From NCBI GenBank assembly GCA_964451705.1, contig CAYVIV010000004.1, positions 1 through 55,949 of the forward strand: a DNA stretch of 55,949 nucleotides. Direction: 5' to 3'. Positions 51,960-55,949 of the stretch are shown one piece after another. Both the position numbers and the translations under genes were made by a program. The notes under the pieces were generated by a model. That model saw only the letters and a list, made by a program, of their open reading frames with translations, had not been told where the DNA came from and searched no databases. The stretch is from CAYYFV01 sp964451705. Its GTDB lineage: Bacteria > Patescibacteriota > Gracilibacteria > UBA1369 > GCA-2718715. Position 1 is the first letter of the stretch. The number at the start of each line of letters is the position of its first letter.

Positions 51960-53885
51960 GTGGCAGTCAAAAAGATCAAGCCAAACGGCAGCCTAGCAGC
52001 CGATTATAAACGCATGAGAAACCCTAGATCTATGGGTTCATCTTATACAGTTGCTGGGAATCCTAATATAGACCCATCTGAGTGCACTAATTTCTTAGTT
52101 GGCAATTTTCTTCGAATTGCTTTTCCAAGTGATCCAGCTAAGACTAAACCAGAATTTATTTACCAGGTACTTATAAATGAATATCTAGCTGGTATGGGCC
52201 CCGCAGAGATGTCGCATGATATACTCTACTCACAAGTAAGAAAACTAGTGCCTATATGTGTTACTTCACTATGCACTAATCTAGAGAGTTTACCAATTAA
52301 TGGTAAGAACCTTCAGTTGCCTTTAGAGCTAAAAACTACCCTTGATAACCATGTTTCGCAAGCAGCACAGCTAAGCGGCCATGCTGAAGATAAGAGTATA
52401 ACTCAATTTCTGACCTACCTTACATCACTAAAAGATAATCAAGAATATGGGTCTGATTTGCAAGTATGTGCTGAGTATATACTCGCGTATATCGCATATT
52501 TTGCATCTAATATTTTACACAGTTTTCAAGCCCAGTTCGCAACAGTTGAACATGTCATATCAGCTAGAAATAAACCACGCACTAGCATAACCTCTCCTCA
52601 AGCAGTGCTAGCAAAGTATTTTAAAGATATTGAGGTCGCTACATACAAGTATTTTACCTTTAAGCATAATCCAAGACCGATATCAGAGTCTGATGAATAC
52701 ATATTAAGAATTATCGATGATACACATCTTGCAATACTTACACAAGTCACTAGTCTAGAACTAGACAGAGGGTTTTTATCTTTTGTAGAGGTGCAGTTTC
52801 TACGTTTAGTACTTATCTTCGTAACACAGTCGCATCTTACATCAACACAACACTGTCGTGAGTTTCATGAGTGTTTTTGTAATATTATAATATTGCTTGA
52901 GCAAAGCATATGTGACAAAGTCGCAGACCAAGAGCACAGAGAGGTGCACATGACAGCTCAAGAAATAAAGCAGCAAATTAAGGATGATCTCAAACCTAAA
53001 CCTAAAGCTTCCAAAACAAAAAAAAGAAGAGCTCCTAAAAAGAAATCCAAGCTTGCTCCAGACACAACTCCAGACACAACTCCAGACACAAGTGGTATCA
53101 AGCCTCCTACAATACTTCAGCGGCCAACAATGTACGAAATGTTAACTATTCAAGAGGAGTATAATAGATTTACTTTTGATTCGCAGACTATGGACTCACA
53201 GATAGAGAGTCTCAATAATTTAAAGCATGTTTTACAAGAATCTTTAGATGATCAAGATCTTATTCAAACAGCTGAGGTGTTCGATCACTTGAGTCAGCAG
53301 TTTTACAAGCTCATAAGTACAGATATTTCAAATCCTTGCACTCTAAACTCTAGCAGTAATTTCCTAGAGAGGCTAGGCGCGCCACTGAACCCACCAATCT
53401 CTATTGCCACCCGGGACAAAGCTCTAGCCATTCTCAAAGAGTTGCAGGACCAGCATACTGAAAAACAACGTGCTACTCGGAAAGTTCAACAAGAAATTAC
53501 TGCCTCCTTAAAAACCTTAGAGGCTGTAGTGGCTAGGAAGTTCAGCAGCAACTCAGAGACTCCCAAACAGGCTGTGCAGGGCGAGGCTATTGAGAGCCCA
53601 GAAAGTCTGGATCTCCAGTATATCAAAGAACCCCTCAACGGTAGCAACCCTCGCTTTAGCAATCTAAGGGACCTAGAAAGTTTCTTTGGGCATCTTGGTT
53701 GTAGTGTTGAACCAGCTGGAAAGCACTTTGCTGCATGGAGTGGCAATCAAAAGATAGTCTCAGTTGCTATATCAACCTTAGATGCAGACAAATTATATCT
53801 AAAAACTGTCGCTGTTCAACTCTACGAGGATAACAAGTTTACAGCAGAGCAACTACACCAAGCCATAAGGGCATATTTACAGTAA
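51960..53885 (+). CDS. Orphan cytoplasmic protein with basic linker
   Basis: I do not recognise this family. From the GTG at 51960 it has 641 residues; an ATG at 52014 (623 residues) is possible. Residues 40-335 are a helical domain with several cysteines. A strongly basic linker follows (KPKASKTKKRRAPKKKSK, about 350), then three copies of TPDT-type repeats (bases about 53057-53092). A second helical region (about 390-540) precedes a small C-terminal domain with LRDLESFFGHLGCSVEP, GKHFAAWSGNQ and HQAIRAYL, whose layout faintly recalls the HicA/dsRBD-like fold. The basic linker hints at nucleic-acid binding. No signal peptide or membrane span. Confidence 0.7.
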   Translation: MAVKKIKPNGSLAADYKRMRNPRSMGSSYTVAGNPNIDPSECTNFLVGNFLRIAFPSDPAKTKPEFIYQVLINEYLAGMGPAEMSHDILYSQVRKLVPICVTSLCTNLESLPINGKNLQLPLELKTTLDNHVSQAAQLSGHAEDKSITQFLTYLTSLKDNQEYGSDLQVCAEYILAYIAYFASNILHSFQAQFATVEHVISARNKPRTSITSPQAVLAKYFKDIEVATYKYFTFKHNPRPISESDEYILRIIDDTHLAILTQVTSLELDRGFLSFVEVQFLRLVLIFVTQSHLTSTQHCREFHECFCNIIILLEQSICDKVADQEHREVHMTAQEIKQQIKDDLKPKPKASKTKKRRAPKKKSKLAPDTTPDTTPDTSGIKPPTILQRPTMYEMLTIQEEYNRFTFDSQTMDSQIESLNNLKHVLQESLDDQDLIQTAEVFDHLSQQFYKLISTDISNPCTLNSSSNFLERLGAPLNPPISIATRDKALAILKELQDQHTEKQRATRKVQQEITASLKTLEAVVARKFSSNSETPKQAVQGEAIESPESLDLQYIKEPLNGSNPRFSNLRDLESFFGHLGCSVEPAGKHFAAWSGNQKIVSVAISTLDADKLYLKTVAVQLYEDNKFTAEQLHQAIRAYLQ

Positions 53886-54041
53886 AGCCCTCAAGAACAC
53901 TCTAAATACACTCCGTGAAATCCTAGATATCTGCAAGGTTTTCTAGTTCATTAATAGTGCGAATTTGCCAGGGCAAGTTGTCACAAATAAGCTACAAACA
54001 ACCCGCATAACTATATCTAAAAGAAGGTTTGTATTTTTCAC

Positions 54042-54116
54042 TTGACAACCAAGTAAAAACTCCTTAAATTTAAAGCTCAGCATAACTTGCAAATTGAAGT
54101 AAACAAATTTTAATAT
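54042..54116 (+). promoter_or_regulatory. Two candidate promoters before the gene at 54127
   Basis: TTGACA (54042-54047), 17 bases, TAAATT (54065-54070) would leave a leader of about 50 bases. TTGCAA (54087-54092), 18 bases, TAATAT (54111-54116) would start at about 54123 and be almost leaderless. The first resembles the promoter at 51900 over about 35 bases. The gap from 53886 to 54041 holds nothing else I recognise. Confidence 0.5.
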
Positions 54117-54126
54117 AAATATTACT

Positions 54127-55812
54127 ATGAGCTCTCATCCTCCATCTCGTCATCCATACACATTCCCACCTACATCTATACACTATGACTTAGGTTTGGT
54201 TGAGGCGGCGCAGGAAAAGTTGAACCAAGGACTAGGCTTAGGTGAGTCTCGTCAAGGCCTACCTGGGGGAGTTGCTAAAATAGCTAATAGTATTAAGGAG
54301 GTAGTAGGCGCAGACTTAGCTACAGGTGCAATACAAGGTGCAACACAGGGTCCAACAGAAGATCAAACAGCTCAACGTGACTCAGGCCGCCTGCCTATCG
54401 TCCGTATAACTCAGAGGGACTTATATATAGGCAACCCGGATGGTGTTGTATTTCGTTTTCCCCATGGGCGCAAAATACTCTGCGATGGGGGAGCTTGGAT
54501 GCTGATAGAGAGTGATCCATTAAACCCGCCAGTATATAAGTTCTGTCAGAACATATCGACTGCCTTTGATATGTTCTGTCTCGATATCATAGAAAAAACT
54601 ACAGCCATGTGGGTGCTGAGTCCTGGCAATAGTAGGGTCAGCCTTAGCTCACCTTGGAATGTTTGGCAGGAGAAATCTCCGTTGGCAATACATCTGCAAC
54701 AAGTTTTGCAACGCATTCTTACTGGTATATTTTATGCTTTACATCCAGTGTTTAACACTAGTGAAATTATAGAGCCTAGGAACTTAAAAGTACCTGAGAG
54801 GCATGAGGGCTATGTCTATACAAACTGGCATTTTATTAGCAATCTAATATTAGAGGTAATGAAATCTCTATCGGCCGAGTGGGTAGTAAAAGATTCTATA
54901 CTTAGCGATGGGTATAGATCTCAACTACAAGACATTTTTAAAACCTCTTCACAGATAACTGGCTATCTAGGTCACCTCCAAAAACATGAGGGGCAAATTG
55001 ATTGGCCAGCTAAGATTCCACCAGATCTAATTTTATATATGATGGAATCAGCTCCATTTTTAATTCCATCTCTATGTAGACCTACGACCAACCCAGAACG
55101 TAAGATCAAGTGTCTTAAAAAGGGCCACGTAGCTATCCTTCCATCACAAGTTGGTAAGGTAATTATTGCCTGGATGTGCCATCTGTCTGTAATCAGCTTA
55201 GAGGATTTACCAGAGCATCTTCAAAACTACCTAGCTGTACTACCACCCAAAGTCTACAACGCCACATTCAAGTATTGCCGTGAACTGATCGAAGTCGAGC
55301 GAGCGACAGAGCAAGCCAAACAAGCTGAAGTCCAAGTGGCGCCAGCCGAGCCAGAGGCCAAAGATTTAACCCCAGCCGAAGCCGCTCCAGAAGTTGCACC
55401 CCCAGCCGAAGCCGAACACACTACAGAGGCAGCTGAAGTCCAAGTGGCGCCAACCGAGTCAGCACCAGAGCCTATATGTGCCGAAACAACTGTTATACCC
55501 AAGCTAAACAGCGAGCAGCAGGCCCAATTTTTGTCTACCTTAGGTATACATAGTTTACTCCAGCAGCAGTGCAGGCAGTTAGAGTCTCAATTGAATCAAC
55601 TATCCCCACAAGGTGACGAGTGCCAAACTGAAAACAATCCCGCACAGCCAGCCGTAGATGGGCTAGAACAAATCACCAAAGATCGCTTTGCAGCACTACC
55701 TCCAGAGGAGGCTCAGCAGGCATTAGAGCGGCTAGAACAAATTAATCAAGAGTTGCTTGCAAGATTTTCTCAACTTACATGCCAGCTTCACAAGTTGAAG
55801 ACAGTCAGCTAA
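54127..55812 (+). CDS. Orphan protein with Ala/Pro/Glu linker
   Basis: A 561-residue protein of no recognised family and without a signal peptide. A Gly/Gln-rich start (residues 20-90) leads to a folded domain (about 95-390) with RFPHGRKILCDGGAWMLIES and several aromatic-rich segments. An Ala/Pro/Glu linker (about 395-460) contains two copies of AEVQVAP coded by a 108-base direct repeat (55324 and 55432). The end is a coiled coil (ALERLEQINQELLARFSQL). It follows the orphan gene at 51960 on the same strand with its own promoter. A terminator follows at 55864. Confidence 0.7.
   Translation: MSSHPPSRHPYTFPPTSIHYDLGLVEAAQEKLNQGLGLGESRQGLPGGVAKIANSIKEVVGADLATGAIQGATQGPTEDQTAQRDSGRLPIVRITQRDLYIGNPDGVVFRFPHGRKILCDGGAWMLIESDPLNPPVYKFCQNISTAFDMFCLDIIEKTTAMWVLSPGNSRVSLSSPWNVWQEKSPLAIHLQQVLQRILTGIFYALHPVFNTSEIIEPRNLKVPERHEGYVYTNWHFISNLILEVMKSLSAEWVVKDSILSDGYRSQLQDIFKTSSQITGYLGHLQKHEGQIDWPAKIPPDLILYMMESAPFLIPSLCRPTTNPERKIKCLKKGHVAILPSQVGKVIIAWMCHLSVISLEDLPEHLQNYLAVLPPKVYNATFKYCRELIEVERATEQAKQAEVQVAPAEPEAKDLTPAEAAPEVAPPAEAEHTTEAAEVQVAPTESAPEPICAETTVIPKLNSEQQAQFLSTLGIHSLLQQQCRQLESQLNQLSPQGDECQTENNPAQPAVDGLEQITKDRFAALPPEEAQQALERLEQINQELLARFSQLTCQLHKLKTVS
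55324..55460 (+). repeat. Short direct repeat in the linker of the last gene
   Basis: GCTGAAGTCCAAGTGGCGCC occurs at 55324 and again at 55432 (period 108 bases, 36 codons), coding the repeated AEVQVAP motif. Confidence 0.8.
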
Positions 55813-55863
55813 GAGCTTTTGTGAATGCTAAATAGTAGTTCATCATTAATCGCTCAAAAAAAC

Positions 55864-55898
55864 AACCTACTTGCTAGCAAGTAGGTTTTATTTATTTT
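55864..55898 (+). terminator. Terminator of the last gene
   Basis: AACCTACTTGCT and AGCAAGTAGGTT form a perfect palindrome (55864-55887), followed by a T-rich tract up to the end of the convergent tRNA gene. Confidence 0.85.
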
Positions 55899-55949
55899 TG
55901 GTTGCGGAGGGTGGATTCGAACCACCGACCTTCAGGTTATGAGCCTGAC
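55899..55949 (-). tRNA. tRNA-Met (anticodon CAT), 3' part
   Basis: Minus strand, cut by the window edge. Visible are the anticodon loop CTCATAA between GTCAGG and CCTGA, the T arm GGTGG-TTCGAAT-CCACC, the acceptor strand CTCCGCA, discriminator A and an encoded CCA. Anticodon CAT means Met, or Ile if the C is lysidinylated; the 5' half is needed to decide. Confidence 0.85.

Noticed and set aside
51718..51960. T-box riboswitch before hisS, suggested by AAGGGTGG and ACCGCG on the minus strand
   Set aside because: The two pieces are far apart and in the wrong arrangement, and no specifier loop or antiterminator of the family form is visible.
1..55949. UGA read as glycine (code 25), as in Gracilibacteria and Absconditabacteria
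   Set aside because: Known families are complete without any internal TGA, and no gap between genes needs TGA as sense to be filled. Only the absence of TGA as a stop is supported.
1..55949. CRISPR array, prophage, transposase or insertion sequence
   Set aside because: No regularly spaced repeats, no integrase or transposase motifs and no terminal inverted repeats were seen.

Overview
The window looks like a piece of a small-celled Patescibacteria (CPR) chromosome, with the Gracilibacteria/Peregrinibacteria branch as my best guess. The evidence is the gene mix: a TGS-less threonyl-tRNA synthetase, a minimal type IV pilus operon without PilM, VirB6-like membrane proteins, a giant S-layer-homology protein and many proteins of no recognised family. 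It is AT-rich. Start codons lack Shine-Dalgarno sequences and several mRNAs look leaderless or have leaders under 25 nt. None of the 36 protein-coding genes ends in TGA (24 TAA, 12 TAG). The taxon is inference, because no rRNA is present.

Layout. (1) 1-7430: three unrecognised genes, the middle one a polytopic VirB6/TrbL-like membrane protein; possible parts of a secretion or DNA-transfer apparatus. (2) 7430-12640: housekeeping block with thrS, recF, a PrsW-like membrane protease, and rplJ-rplL behind an L10-type leader RNA. (3) 12660-18412: type IV pilus assembly genes (PilN-like, PilO-like, pilB, pilC) and a pilin with an octa-aspartate tail. (4) 18473-34120: a 16-kb run of a 3901-residue secreted protein with C-terminal SLH modules and four further exported proteins whose genes overlap end to end. 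(5) 34200-42106: stomatin-like protein, lspA, ftsW-murG, an O-antigen-ligase-like protein, a LysM/M23 peptidase and uppP, that is, envelope and peptidoglycan synthesis. (6) 42255-43746: a gene built of a 636-bp tandem repeat with a decayed third unit. (7) 43780-51717: pnp, rpsO, corA, a membrane protein, tRNA-Arg(CCT), a metallo-beta-lactamase-like protein, eno and hisS. (8) 51900-55949: two orphan genes with similar upstream promoters, then a partial tRNA-Met.

How the parts fit. Regions 3-5 together describe the cell surface: pili for attachment, a very large surface protein with partner proteins, lipoprotein processing, lipid II synthesis and recycling, and wall hydrolysis. Regions 2 and 7 are core translation, RNA decay and glycolysis. 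The left edge and regions 6 and 8 hold lineage-specific genes and are the most likely places for undescribed biology. The most testable system-level signals are the missing UGA stops, the giant-protein operon, the collapsing repeat gene and a possible -1 frameshift at the start of the M23 peptidase gene.
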